From contig CM065883.1 of NCBI GenBank assembly GCA_033439255.1, forward strand, positions 1,736,001-1,800,000: DNA of 64,000 nt, written 5' to 3'. The DNA is from Hericium rajendrae (Eukaryota > Basidiomycota > Agaricomycetes > Russulales > Hericiaceae). This document shows, piece by piece, positions 22,096-34,150 of the stretch. The position numbers and the translations under genes are program-made. The notes under the pieces were generated by a model. That model saw nothing but the letters and a program-made list of their open reading frames with translations, had not been told where the DNA came from and ran no database searches. Numbering within the stretch: the stretch's first letter is position 1; every line of letters starts with the position of its first letter.

Positions 22096-25000
22096 TCATT
22101 TAAGCTCAGACCTCACGAGCAATTGACGTGGAATCTCACCTGATATCGTCCGCTTTCTGCCGCCGTCACGATCTTCCTCAGGTCGATTACGTTCCGCAGG
22201 TGGGGCATCAGAGCGGAAGGGACTCGGGGCTTGCGGTAGGCGCGGAGCTTCTCGCTCGCCTATGCGGGAGCGAAGACTGCCACCATTGGGCTCTTGTGGC
22301 GAAGGGGGCATACCGCTAGAAGGTGGTAAAGGTGGACTTTTGGAGGGCTGATACGGCGCAGTGTCACGGATTGATCTGTCGCGTCCACCAGCGACCTCAG
22401 GCTTGCCCATCCTGGGCGGTTCGTTGGCAGCCATTGCGCGCGGCGCCGAGGGCGTTGACGCAGGGAGAGCTTTCACTGACGCTGGCCCTTCTGGGATTCG
22501 CTTCTCGAGAGGCTGTAACAATGACATGAGCAAGCAATTCGAACATGTAATAAAGGTTGTGTACCTTGTCCGAGGGCACAACGTCCGAGACATCGCGTTC
22601 CCTTCTGCGTCTGTCCGACTCGCGCGGTCGTTCGTGTTCTTTCTCAGAAGAACGACGTCCTCGCTCATCGCGATGGCTCCTCTCGCGTGAACTGCGTTTG
22701 GCAGCTCGCTCAGGCTGGAAAACAAGAGTCAACAGGGAAACCATATTGAAATCGAAGCACGTACGTCATCTTCCACGGGTCGTCGACGCTTCCCCAGCGC
22801 ATCTTCGGTAGTTTGTGTCGAGCGATGCCTGGAGAGGTCAGGTCGACCAAGCATCGGACGCTCGTCTGTCGGAGAAGGACCAATGCCACGACCGAGCATG
22901 TCACGGTCCTTCCTGCTTTCGCGGTCGCGATCCTTGTCGTCTCGACGATGGCGATCGCCCCTATCCCTGTCCCGTTCACGGTCTCTGGCGTCTCTGTCCC
23001 GGTCACGATCCCGAGGCTCCCTATCCCGCTCACGCTCACGATCTCTATCCCTCTCGCGCTCGCGGTCTCCATGTCTGTCGCGCCCACGCTCCTTGTCTCT
23101 CTCCCTGTCGCTCTCCCGAGTGGACGTGCGTTCTCTCCGTTCGCCCCTGTGTAAACCCATTTCCCGCCGTTCGGGCCGAAGGTCTCCCCGCTCTCCACGC
23201 TTGTCTTCGAGGCGATCTCCTTCGCCACGATCTGATCGCGACCGGCGGCTCTCGCTGCTCGTGTTTCGTGTACCTGGGCGTGGAGAAGGTGAGCGATGAC
23301 GTCCTGAGGGAGAAGGCGCCCTGGATCCGGCGGTAATATGCCGGGGCTCACTCGGCGGTGGCCGATGGATTCTCTCATCTTGTTCCTCTCTGCGACCGAA
23401 AGTTGATTTCGCAGTGTCCCGAAGACCCTGCGCAGTGCCAGTCTGACTTGGCGCCGAAGGCGGTGGCATAGCTGGTGGAAACTCGTGCCTCTGTGGCCGT
23501 TCCTCGGCTGCCCGGTGGCTGCGGGGAGATTGAGGTGGAGCTTTACTGGGGACAGTCGTCGACACGGGTGTGTGAGGTCGAGACGTGTCCTTGGCCGGTG
23601 GAGCAGGTGGTTTCCTTGCAGGACCACCGGGTGTCTCTGGTCGAGAAATGGGCGCAATTCCAACAGGTCGAGGGCTGGGACGAAGGGCGCTAACGTCCTT
23701 CGCACTTAGCCGAGCGTCACCAGATGGTGGAGGCTGCCTGCTCTCAGCAGCCGGAGCTGTCTCCACTTCCATCGGTTGCGGCTTCGTCTCCGGAGTTTTG
23801 CCATTTGCCGCAGGCTGTGTCGGGGTCGCTGACCTGGCGTCCGTACGCACCCTTCTGACGACCTCGGGCCTTGGGATGCTAGATTCAAGATCAGGAACAC
23901 AAATTCAAAAGGAGTGTGCTGTGACGTACCTGCTTATCGCCATCTTAGTGGATGGAGTTTCTAAACCTGGCTTTTCAGCACCGCCATTTGTTACAAGCTG
24001 TGCACGAGGAGCGGATGGTGTCGGCGTGGACACAGTCCGGGACTTATCAGCCTGAGATGCGGTGGTTGATACAGGTGTTGACACGGTCTTAGGTTTCTCG
24101 GCTGCTGCAGGTGCCGGAGACGATGAGATTGGTCTCGGCGATGCTGTAGAAACCGAAACCGGCTTCGTGCGAAAGGATCAGGACAGAGTTTTAATGTGCA
24201 GGCAGATTTGTTTACATACCTTTGGTACCGCAGACTTCGGTGAGGCCCAGTAAGACTCCCTCTTGAGAAGACTCGCGTGATAACTGTAGAAAGATGTATA
24301 ATCAATAGATTATCCCCCACGGAATCTGAGTGGCGCATACGCTTTTCCCAAGATCTTCAAGTCGCCACGTTTCTCTTTCTCCAAGAAAGCGATCATCACC
24401 TGGTTGAGATGCATGCCGAGCGATTCGGCCACATTTGCCAGAGGGAACACAGGGAGGATTTCCTTGAGCACAATGATGGCATTGTAGACATGCATGAATT
24501 CGCCGGTCTGAATACACTCCGCGAGCGACTGTAGAAGGAGAATCAAAACGTTAGTAACAAGAGACACGGTGAAATACAGCCGATACGAACTTTGAAAAGC
24601 TTGCGATGCCATTTACGCATAATCTGCTGGAAATTCGTCCACGACAGCACCGCAGACGGCTCCACGGTAGCGTTGTTCGAAAACTGCCGCTGGAAGCCTG
24701 GCAGCCATACCGCTCTCCCTGATACCTTGACGCGGTTGTCTTGCATATAGACCTGCTCGTCCTGATACCATTTGTAGAGGTCCGTGAGAATACCCAGTAG
24801 GAAGCGACCTGCATGAATAATTAGCAATGCTTATTACTTCACTATAGCAATGTGCACCAACCATAGTTCCGCGCCTCATACTCGCTGCACGAAAACACGA
24901 TGACTTTCGCATGCTCGCCCAGAAGCTTGTCATACACCATGAGCGTGCTGAACCCAGGAGTCCCCAGCGTATGAACGACTTTGATCATTTGAACGCAATA

Positions 25001-28000
25001 ATCGGCATCCATGGGTGACAAGAGGCAACGAGGCTGGATACAATGCTCGATAATCGCGGACGAAAGCACAGCAGCTTTAGTGCCTGTCAAACAGGTCAAC
25101 AAATTGCCCCGAATGACAACTGAAATACATACTATGACGGAACCAGTGTCCTTTCTCCTTATTCAACCGCTTGATGGTGAACATGCGGGAGATCATCTGC
25201 TCTTTCAGCTCCTGCGCCAAGGTGTGGACAAACATGTTGTAGCGCTCTCTTCGAGACCGATGCGCAAACGCGGTCTGGCGTTTCGTCCGATCTGAGGAAC
25301 GATCCGCTTGCACGTACTTGGTGTCCTCTTGGCGGCTCAGAGCACGGAGGTTGGCTCCTTCCTCGTCGTACTTGGAACTCGGTGGTGCGAGATCGTACGT
25401 CGATAGTTGCCAGAACGTCATGTAGAATCCAGGACTGCGTCGTCGCCGTTAGAAGGAGCGAGAAAATAACATAAACATGATACGTACCCAACGATATCAT
25501 AAGCTTCTTTAGGTGCGACCTTTTTCAAGTCATCAAACAAGGCCTCAATTTCTGGGACCCAAGGACTCTGCAGCGAAAACATAAGTACGAAAAGAGGCAG
25601 ATCTAGAATATAAGACGCACCTCAGACTGCGGAGGTGTGGTAACAACTGCATTCTCCATCACCACGTCTTCTGAAGGCTTGGGTTCTTGACTAGCAGGCT
25701 TAGCGTCCCCATTTGGTTCGGACGCGGGGGGCTCTGCTGAACCGGGCGACGCTATCCGAGAGTTGGCAGCACTGGGATCGCGCTTCGCAGCAAGCGCCGC
25801 CTTCAGTCGCCTTTCGGCTTCTTCGCCGGCGATGCGCTCCTGTTCGTTCACAGCGAGGGCGGATTTCTGTCTGGGATGTGAGATATGCTTCTTGGCTGAA
25901 TAATACGGAAAGGCGTACCAGGAGGGAAGCTTGAAGAATCGGCCGCATAATCTGCATGACCATTGGTGGACAGATACCATATAGCTCGCCGAGGTCTGCA
26001 AGAGAAGGGACGATCTTTTGCGCATAGTCTTGCGCAGAGATCACAGACGGCGTGGTCAACAACTCCAGATATTGCAGCAGCACACCATGCGTCTATCAAC
26101 ACCAAATCAGACTTATATACGGGATGGAAAAGGCCCGTATTACTTACCGTATCGTACAAGCTTGCAATCGACTTAAGATGCGCGTCCTGCGTCTGGTACA
26201 CCGCCGATTGGCGCTGCTGCGCCACCTGGATAAGCAGCGGCAGCGCAAGCGACGAATCAAGCAACGCCTTACCGAGCCTCTGCGGGCCCTTGTACACTTC
26301 CGCGGGGTCGAGGCGGGCGCCGCGTGTCACGGACGCGACCGACTCGATACGCAGCGTCGGCCCGCCGGCCATCGCGGTGACCTGCGCATCTGAGAGGCTC
26401 GGAAGCGGCTCGATGCCGGCGAGCTTCCAGATGAGCTCGCGCAGGACGACGATCTCGGTCGTTTGGTTGTTGTACAGTTGGTGCACAATATATTTGAGAA
26501 GAGGCGTGATGTCGGCGCTGTATCGCCGGAAGAGCATGCCGGTGAAGGATGCAAGGCCTGTGATGAGGGCGACTGTTAGAATGAAGATGACCGAGAAAGG
26601 AGAGTTGCTACGCACTCTGCAACCAATCCGAAGTATTTACTCCGTCGTCCTTGACCCTCGCCTTGTTAGGGTTGGACAAGGCCTCCAAGATAATGTACAC
26701 CAAGACGTCAAAGCCCATGTTCGTCACATACTTCAGCGCCTGGATGACGACTCCCGCCAGATTGTCATACGCCATGATCTGGTTCACCGCGTTCCGGAAA
26801 AAGATGCATGGGTTGCTATGTGCAAGCTTCGCAACGGTCCCCGAGAGCGTATCAATCGTGTTGTGCGATAGGCGCCGCATGATACCCTTCGACTCCCGGT
26901 CGGCTTGTACAGCGATGACACGCAGCTCCGGGTGGCTTTGGTAGGTGCGCGTCTTCCACTCGCCATATAGGCGCCAGCGGACCGTAGTCTCAAATTGCCG
27001 GATGATATGCCAGATCTCGACGGTGCAGACCGCATTGCCGCGGATGAGCGGGAGCGCGGGCAGGAGGTAGACACGCAAGACTTTGAACCAGAATTGGCGA
27101 ACGGGATGGTCGGGCTCGAGTGTGCCCAGAGGTCGCTTGTTGCCATCCTTTGTCTCAGCCTGGAGTTGTGGGATATTTAGTTTATAGAGTAAATCACGGT
27201 ATGAATGCATACATACAGAAGATTGAATATGGAGCCTTCCTAACCTCAAGAACTTCGTGAGGAAAATCGCTTCCCTCGACACATGCAAACCAATGAATGC
27301 CATCAAAGGTTCCACCACATCCACAAGATCATTCAGCTTCACACACACTGGCACTCTATCGGCCCAGCATGGGAAGAAATACACGAAGTCCACGGTGCTC
27401 GTGCTTGGCGGCGTAGGCGCCCAGAGAGTCAGCGCGGGCTTGCGAGTAGGGACCTGTATAAGGCCAGCTGCGCTGTAGCGTGGACGAGGCTGCGTATATG
27501 ACGACTTGCGCTCCTTCGTGACGAGATGCGAGTCGTACAATGGCGCGATAGCGTGCTTCACAGTGCGGATGATGAGATCCGCGACCTCGGGATGCGCATC
27601 CACCAACCAGCGGAAGCGCGTGAGGAGTACGAAGGCAGGGCGCAGCGCACCGACGGACAGCAGCGCGATGAGAACACCAAGCTTCTGATTGGGAGGCTGC
27701 TTTGGTTCGGAGGCAGCAGCGGCAGGCTTTGGCTCGGACACTGTAGACGGTCGAGATTTGTTGTTACGGGAGTCAGACGACTCGAGCGGCGCAGCCATGG
27801 CAAGCTGGCTGATCTTCGCGTTTGCGATTCGGGTATCGACAGAAGCGAGGTATGCCTTGTGCTCCTTCTCTTCCATGTCTTCATCGGTTGGCGTGATGTG
27901 AGGATAGAGGTCCTCCAGAGTGATAAACCCCTCCCGGATAAGAAGCGCTGCCGTCAAATATAGGTGCCGCGGTGTTGTCTCCGTCACTTCCGGCGACTGC

Positions 28001-29344
28001 ATCAACTTGAATAACGGGTTTCACAAGAATATATGCGCGGTAGGCCTACCTGATAATGGCGGAACTTGAAGCCTAGGACTTGCGCCATGACTCGGGGGTC
28101 ATTGGACTGCGCGGTTCGCTGCTGACCGGCAGTATCCTCCGCCTCGGCGATCGCCAACACCTCATCAATGCTTTTCCCCTTGAACGGACTCTTCTCCGAG
28201 CCCGACGAACTCCCAGTCTCCTTCGTCTTCGGCTCCGGCCCCTCCCAATCCCATGACGTCCGATTGTAATCACCCTTCCACGGCGACATACCCAGAAGCA
28301 CGATGAAGAAACTCCAGTGCGTTGTGAGGTGGACAGAGAACACATCGAGGATGACGTCGAGAGCTCTGTTTGGATCCAGATCGAAGTACCCAATCAGACT
28401 GACCACGCGCTCCCAGACAGGCCGGACGCGCGCCGCCACAATCTCAAACGACTCAGTGGGTCGCCCAGTCGCCATGGAGTGGGGAGGCGGAAACGAGCTG
28501 GTGACTTCGGTTATCAACTTGGAGTAGCCCTCGGACTGTTCGCGGAGGAGGTTGAACTTGTTCTGCTTGTAGCTGAATGGAATATGGATGAGCTGCGTGC
28601 AAGATTGCTACTGGCCGGAGAACGCACAATAGGCCTGTTCTCGTTCGAATTTCCTTCCTGTCGAAAGACGGCTTGTCCGTGACGAGGCCGGCATTGGCTA
28701 TAAGCACAATATCCAGGCGCTCCCTGCAGACTCCTGGATCGAGGACACTAGCATTCTACAAGCACACATTTTGTCAGAACAGTTGTCACAAACCATGATA
28801 ACTGGATATAGCATACCAGGAGCTGCTTCGTAATATCCACCAAAACATCCTTGTCCTTCTCCGCATTCCTCTTCACTGTCATCACTCCCGACGCGTCGCT
28901 CTCCCCGCCCACTGCATCAGATGCAGCAGCAGCCGCACTTTTGACATCGACGAGAATCTCGTCGAGCTGTGAGTCCATCGCCCAGATGGTGTCCACAAGT
29001 GTCTCTCCTATTGCTTGTGCGCTTGCAGGCGCAGGCGACGCATCGTGTGACGAGGACGGGAGCGCCTGCAGCGTGGACTGCACGAATGAGACGAACGCAA
29101 ATGGGCTTAGCGGATCCTGGGCCTTCCATGAGGAGAGCGTTGCAGTGAGAAGCGTGTGGTAAGCCGTGGCCAGGGCGTCCGCTGACTTCGCGTCGGACGG
29201 GTTCGAATACAGAGGCGCCAAAAATTGGCGGCTTTCGGAGGTTGAGCGAAGTTTCAAGCCAGAAGAAGGATATGCTCACCAATGTTCTTCGCCGCCGCTA
29301 CTCCACGTCGCTAGAAATCCGCGCATTTTCGTGATTATATCCAT
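22096..29344 (-). CDS. THO2: THO complex subunit 2
   Basis: Scaffold of THO, which couples transcription to mRNP assembly and export and prevents R-loops in the nucleus. The start exon (29344-29280) reads MDIITKMRGFLATW. Conserved Tho2 blocks follow: KPSFDRKEIRTRTGLF joined to YKQNKFNLLREQSEGYSKL, FFIVLLGMSPWKGDYN, then FKFRHYQ. Further on come SREAIFLTKFLRLGR, RQFETTVRWRLYGEWK, then SKGIMRRLSHNTIDTLSGTV, NPCIFFRNAVNQIMAYDNLA and GFYMTFWQLSTYDL, then KWYQDEQVYM and FQQIMRKWHRKLFK. Together these cover the THOC2 N, middle and C-terminal domains. The C-terminal 500 or more residues are disordered and very rich in RD/RE dipeptides (about 22,880-23,260), as in animal THOC2. About 15-18 exons and close to 2,000 residues. 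Frame changes between exons are all explained by GT-AG introns. Confidence 0.94.
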
Positions 29345-30680
29345 CTATAGTTGGATGCTCTTGTTCTACGGCCGAAGGTATGTCCTAGGGCGAGAAAGAA
29401 GAAAGAAACAAGAAGACGGAAGATATCGTAACTTGAACGTGTCGTGAAGTGTATGCGACAGGGAGATGGAGGGATACAAGAGAGAGAGGATGGAGGAGAG
29501 CACCGAGCACGGTGCAGACAAGACGTTGGAAGCTCCCGCCACAACGCTCCCGGGACGCTTTGGGACTCCGACCTTGCTTACGTGTACATCCCTTTTGTGT
29601 CGACCATCCCGATCTCGGCGCCGACTCGAGGACGAGCTCGAGCTCGAGCTCAATGCTGCTCGAACGTTCAACAAACCATGGACCCCTTCTCCTGTGCGAT
29701 TCCGTATGCGATCCAGAAGAACGCCTGTGCAACGGCATTTTTCATTAGTCATCGATGCCAGCATGTCTTTCACTCACATGCCACAGTTACTGACAAATAT
29801 CTACATGTCTCACTCAGACGCTGCAGGATCAATGGGTTAGCAGCATGCAGTATTCGACGCTCACTGCTGGGCCAGGTTAAATAACGATGACGCCAACCGT
29901 CTATCGCCCCCGAAAGTCTTGCCCGGTTTGTGGTCCCGGCGTTTCTCGTGACCTCTATGCACGCGGCATCGTTGGACCTCCTGGTCATCCGCCTATTTTC
30001 ATTCAAGGTCCCATCTCATGCGCTCATACCCCGCAGCTAAAGCCGCTTTCCAAGCTAGGCCTTCCGAGTCCAAAATTATATCCCCCAGTCCAATCTCAGT
30101 GACCTTACTTCACTTGCTCATGCGGCACTGCGGTGGCAGGACGGGTCGAAGTCGCTGACTGATCACGTTCCATTGCTCAGTATCAAGTTGACATGACATC
30201 TACTTCAGATCCTTCACAGCGACCAGTACCGCGAGGCAAGTATGCCGTTGTGGAGGCCTCCATCCTTGTTCGTTGGCGGGCCATCTCTGTTCACCCGACA
30301 CGCCGTCATCGTCCAACGCCTGCAAGCTCCACCTCATCAAATATCAATTAAGTTTCTGGACTTGGCTATCCTTGGCTATCCAGGCATCGTTTCCTCGGGG
30401 CATTTCCATCTTTTTTTTTTAAATTCAGTGTCGGGGCGTCAAGCCAGATCGGCTCCCGAGAATTCAAATATCTTTGGGCTTCTTATCTGCAAGGTTCCTC
30501 GGCAAATTTGGGTGCGTGATGCGACATTGATACATTGCAAATCTGCTGCTCATGTGGCCAGCATAAAACGAGCCATGGTACGTCCGTCCTCCACCGCTCC
30601 TCCGTCCTTTGGCAGCTTTCCGGCGCGTTGTTCCCGCTGTCTCGAGCCGCAAGTGTATTCTTCCCCACACGAGTCGCGAG
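29345..30680. promoter_or_regulatory. Divergent intergenic region, THO2 / glycosidase-like gene
   Basis: 1.3 kb with no gene I can defend. A 71-codon frame at 29887-30102 contains one CPVC and many prolines but no family features. A repeat of GAGCTC/CGAGCT units lies at about 29631-29653, and a run of ten T at 30411-30420. The region should hold both promoters. Confidence 0.45.
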
Positions 30681-32155
30681 ATGCAGTCTTGGATCACACT
30701 CGGTCTCGCAGTTGCGTGCGGCTTCAGCGCCGTCTCCGCCGCGCCCGCCGTCGCGGGCGGGTTCAGCGAGAGCGAAATCGCGCTCGTCAAGAAAAACGCG
30801 CAGACCATTTCAACACACAGGTCCGTAGCATGCCTACCGCCCGTATCTCGTCCATGGCACTGACAGCCTGACCTGTTGCAGCTGGGAACTCGGCACGCTC
30901 GCGGAGGCCCTGACCGAGCTCGAGTCGCCCCGACTCTCCGTCTTCAGCGCGCACTCCATCCCGCCGCCCGCACACCTCAAGCCCGATGAAGCCTCGGATG
31001 TGCTCAGCTTGGCCGCGAAGTGCGTCCACCTCATTTCGGGCTGATTATCACCCTCGGCTTACCAGCGAATTTATTTTCGACAGCATCGTCGCGAACAAAA
31101 CGCCAAGCTCAGGCCCGCTCATTGATGGCGATGGCGCCGCGGGCGACCCCGCCAGTACGTATACCACTTGCTTCCGCCGCGCGCCTCCCGTGCTGATATC
31201 AATATTTATTGCGTCCCAGGCTTAGGCGCCGCGGTGCTGCTACGCAACTGGACGCGCGAGGACCTGAGCGATCTGAGCTTCGCGCAAGCGGCGACAGGCC
31301 AGCTTAAGTACCTCCTCGAGGTGGTCCCGCGCGTCGAGAGCGGCCCCGCGAAGGGCGCGATCTCGCAGCGCGACCCGAACGAGTCGGTGCAGCTGTGGTG
31401 AGTTCCTCCCCTTCTTTTCGGTGTGCGGGGTAGTGCTGACGGGCGCAGGGCGGACTACGTGTACATGGTGCCGCCGTTTATCGCGTACTATGGCGCACTG
31501 GAAGGTGGCGACAAGGGAAAGGATAATCTCGCAGAAGCGTATAACCAGTGCCGCACGTACCGCGCCGCGCTTTTTGACGAGAATGCCAGTCTGTGGAGGC
31601 ATATCACGCTCGGGGATTTCCAAGACAACAACCACTGGGGAACTGGTGCGCCTGTCGTGCGACTGCCGTCATAGGCCGAGAGCGCTGATAATACCGAATT
31701 GCACTGCAGGCAACGCCTGGGCCGCCGCGGGCATGATGCGCGTCCTGACCACCATCGTCAACTCGCCGTTCAATAATGCCATGCTGAAGGAGCAGTCCGA
31801 TCTCAAGGCCTGGATCAACGAAATCTTCACCGGCGCGTGGGCGTACCAGAAGGACAAGGGCGAGCTGTACAACTACATCGATCAGGACAGCTCGTTCCCC
31901 GACTCATCGTCCACCGCGCTGCTCGCCGCGACCACATTCCGCTACATCAGCCTCACGCAGGACTACACGCATATCGTCCCGGCGACCCGCGCGCTGGAAT
32001 GGGTGCGCAAGAACGTGGACAAGGACGGCTGGTTGCTGAACACGGTTGACCCCGAGTCGTTCAGCACACCGAGCGGAGCGGGCACGCACAGTCCCGAGGG
32101 CCAGTCGTTCGTGCTGCTGCTGCACAGCGCGTGGAAGGCGTTCCATGGCCTGTGA
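30681..32155 (+). CDS. Secreted six-hairpin glycosidase-like protein, copy 1
   Basis: Six exons (30681-30820, 30882-31019, 31084-31154, 31220-31397, 31449-31645, 31710-32155) give 389 residues. The N-terminus MQSWITLGLAVACGFSAVSA is a signal peptide. The mature part shows repeated helical-hairpin motifs of the (alpha/alpha)6 barrel: WELGTLAEALTELESP, WADYVYMVPPFIAYYGAL, SLWRHITLGDF, HWGTGNAWAAAGMMRVL and HSPEGQSFVLLLHSAWKAF. The motif order recalls GH88/GH105 unsaturated uronyl or rhamnogalacturonyl hydrolases. Family membership is by eye only, and the catalytic Asp is not assigned. The four-residue stretch VYMV sits where those enzymes bind sugar. A paralogue lies inverted at 42043-43669. 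Confidence 0.87.
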
Positions 32156-32857
32156 GCATCTGTTCGTCGCGCGTTATCTGTTCTGCGTTAGAGAGAGTGA
32201 GCATCATTTCAATCATTATATCTACCTGCACTGCAAACGTGTGGCCACACATTCTTTATACAGTAACATACTTGATTATCATTGCGGGGATGTTGGAACC
32301 GAGTATCTATCTATTTATTGGCATGTACTGTATTCATCTATCTGACGATGCAGTACGCCATCCTTCGACTCGAATGATATTTTTCTGAATCCTCAGGCCC
32401 GCCATGCTCCTTCATAGTCAATGCGATGTTACGCTCCCACCATGATATAGCTCAGCTGAAGAAAATTAACATCTATGCATTGATGTGGGCTCTGCATTCA
32501 GAGCATAGCAATGTCCGTCCTCGATCACTGATGCAGCATATGTCGGGTCACAGTGCCGTCGCGCGCAGCGACTGCATTGAACAATTTGTGGACTGATCAC
32601 TGCCTTCGGATCTCTATAGTTCAGTGCATTCATTTTGCGGACCAGATCGTCACGTCTAGCGCAGTTTGGACATAGCAATATTTCCGTGGGCGCTAGAAGC
32701 ATATCTACATCATGATTAGGACAGGTTCTCGGCATGATATGACGACAAGATGATGCCAGGTTCGATTAACTATCTAGAGCTTGCGCAAGAGTTCTCTGGG
32801 GTCAAAACGCACGGCTCGAGGAGTGACTCGGAGTCGGAGGGAGCGCTGTCTTGAGCT
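32156..32857. other. Intergenic region before the hAT element
   Basis: About 700 bp of AT-rich sequence. It holds the 3' untranslated region of the glycosidase-like gene and one Cys-rich minus-strand frame listed separately. A tRNA-like A-box at about 32446 has no partner B-box. Confidence 0.4.
32466..32735 (-). CDS. Orphan Cys-rich open frame
   Basis: An 89-codon frame with four Cys pairs or near-pairs: TCPNHD, LLCPNCARRDD, QCSRCARRHCD and GHCYALN. The spacing could form one or two zinc ribbons. There is no intron, no known family and no clear promoter, and it lies beside a transposon in a gene-poor stretch. It may be a chance frame or a decayed gene. Confidence 0.25.
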   Translation of the reverse strand: MPRTCPNHDVDMLLAPTEILLCPNCARRDDLVRKMNALNYRDPKAVISPQIVQCSRCARRHCDPTYAASVIEDGHCYALNAEPTSMHRC

Positions 32858-32865
32858 GTGGCGGT
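32858..32865. repeat. Target site duplication, left (GTGGCGGT)
   Basis: The eight bases GTGGCGGT directly before the left end of the hAT element recur exactly after its right end at 33783-33790. An 8-bp duplication is the hallmark of hAT insertion. Confidence 0.88.
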
Positions 32866-32882
32866 CAGTGTTGTTACTGACC
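32866..32882 (+). repeat. Left terminal inverted repeat of the hAT element
   Basis: CAGTGTTGTTACTGACC, matching the reverse complement of the right end at 33766-33782 at all 17 positions; similarity stops at base 18. Confidence 0.9.
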
Positions 32883-33765
32883 TGTCAAAACCCAATTGAC
32901 TTGACGGGGTTATAACCGGTCAGTCGGTCAGTCAATTCGGGGACCGAATTTCGAGGGGTCAGTGGGGTCAGTCCCACTGATAGGTCAGAGAGCGGCGGAG
33001 GGTCCTGGACGCAATGGTTCGGGCACATTCAAGCCTCTTACTCAACTAATAGCATTGTCCGATGTATGCTGGCATATGACAGCCCTCTAAGCATTAATAC
33101 ATGCAGCTCGTGGGGCCCCGTGCTCAGCCAAGATTATGTATCCGACCCTCGTACTTACGAGCCCAGCACATGCTATGCGCATCTTTAGCCCCCTTCCCAC
33201 CTGACAAGCAACGGACGACAATAGTCCACAGATGTAAAACAAAAACAGAATAAAAACAGAATCAGCTATGCATCGAGGTGAGCAAAAATCACCTCCACCG
33301 AACTCGAGCGTCCGCGCTCCCAATGGCACGCACTGCCACGGAACGAGCAGAATATTTGGAACAACGTCGTGTCGTGTGCGCGTTGAAACACGTAGGGCAC
33401 TTATAGTATAACTTATAGCTCATTACATAGAAGTCCCTGGTCATGATTTTCGGAGCAGCCGAGGGTTGCGACGTTGCCTGGTCCCGCGCATTTTCGACTC
33501 TCAAGCGAGCGAAATTGTGGGCGCTTATAGTGGACGTGGACGCCAATCGTCGACGTCGCGACAGCCTTGCGACTCAACGTCAGTCGCAACTGATGCTGAG
33601 AGGTCCGTAGGTCATCTAGCTAAGATCGTAGACGACGGACTGCTGTTTGCAGGGTAGTTACAGGCATAAAATACATTCTGACCTTTTTGACTGCTCTGAC
33701 CCCGGGTCATTTGGGGTCAATTCAGGATCAATTGACCTCGAAATGACCGTATTAGTTATAACCCG

Positions 33766-33782
33766 GGTCAGTAACAACACTG
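33766..33782 (-). repeat. Right terminal inverted repeat of the hAT element
   Basis: Reads GGTCAGTAACAACACTG on the given strand, the exact reverse complement of the left repeat. Confidence 0.9.
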
Positions 33783-33790
33783 GTGGCGGT
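33783..33790. repeat. Target site duplication, right (GTGGCGGT)
   Basis: Exact copy of the 8 bp preceding the element at 32858-32865. Confidence 0.88.
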
Positions 33791-34150
33791 TGTCGCCGAC
33801 GGCGACGACGAGCTCGAAAAGCAAGGGGCCGATCGGGCCTCGGCGCAACGGGATAGCGCCCGTGGGGGAACGCGGCGCCTGTGCCGCATCGGGGTTACCC
33901 TAGAAAGTAGGTTCTCGGCTTACGTGAGCCGGCTAAGGGATGGAAGTTGACATACAGCGACATACAACAGACCAACCTACGACTCCGAGTCCCATTCCCT
34001 TCTTCGTCGTTGTCCCCGCCCCCCCACGTCGTCGTCCTCGTCGTGCACAACGTCGAGTGCCCCGGCCTCGCCGTGCTCACCCTGCGTTCTCCTCTGACAC
34101 TCCGCTGAGCTCGGTCCCGCGGGGTCGCCTTGGTAGCAAGTACAACAACT
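33791..34150. promoter_or_regulatory. Upstream region of the small membrane-protein gene
   Basis: 360 bp, GC-rich, with C-rich and CGTCGTC-type low-complexity tracts at about 34000-34060. No coding frame is supported. It probably holds the promoter of the gene starting at 34151. Confidence 0.4.

Larger units (their letters stand above)
32866..33782. mobile_element. Non-autonomous hAT DNA transposon (917 bp)
   Basis: The ends are perfect 17-bp terminal inverted repeats starting CAGTGTTGTTACTGACC, and the element is flanked by identical 8-bp direct repeats. TIR sequence beginning CAGTG and the 8-bp duplication fit the hAT superfamily. Both subterminal regions (about 130 bp each) are crowded with GGTCA/TGACC pentamers, which are probable transposase-binding sites. 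No transposase frame is present; the longest internal frames have no BED finger, DDE or dimerisation motif. It therefore depends on a transposase elsewhere. Perfect duplications and TIRs suggest a fairly recent insertion. Confidence 0.88.

Noticed and set aside
22815-23299. Plus-strand Ser/Arg-rich frames that resemble an SR splicing factor
   Set aside because: They are the complement of the RD/RE repeats in THO2; the minus-strand frame connects to conserved Tho2 exons and the plus-strand one to nothing.
29366-29884. Overlapping frames on both strands upstream of THO2
   Set aside because: Ser-, Arg- and Leu-rich random composition, no splice logic and no conserved motif; they lie in the THO2 promoter and leader.
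32442-32530. Possible tRNA (A-box TAGCTCAGCTGA)
   Set aside because: No B-box at the right distance, and no acceptor-stem pairing seen.
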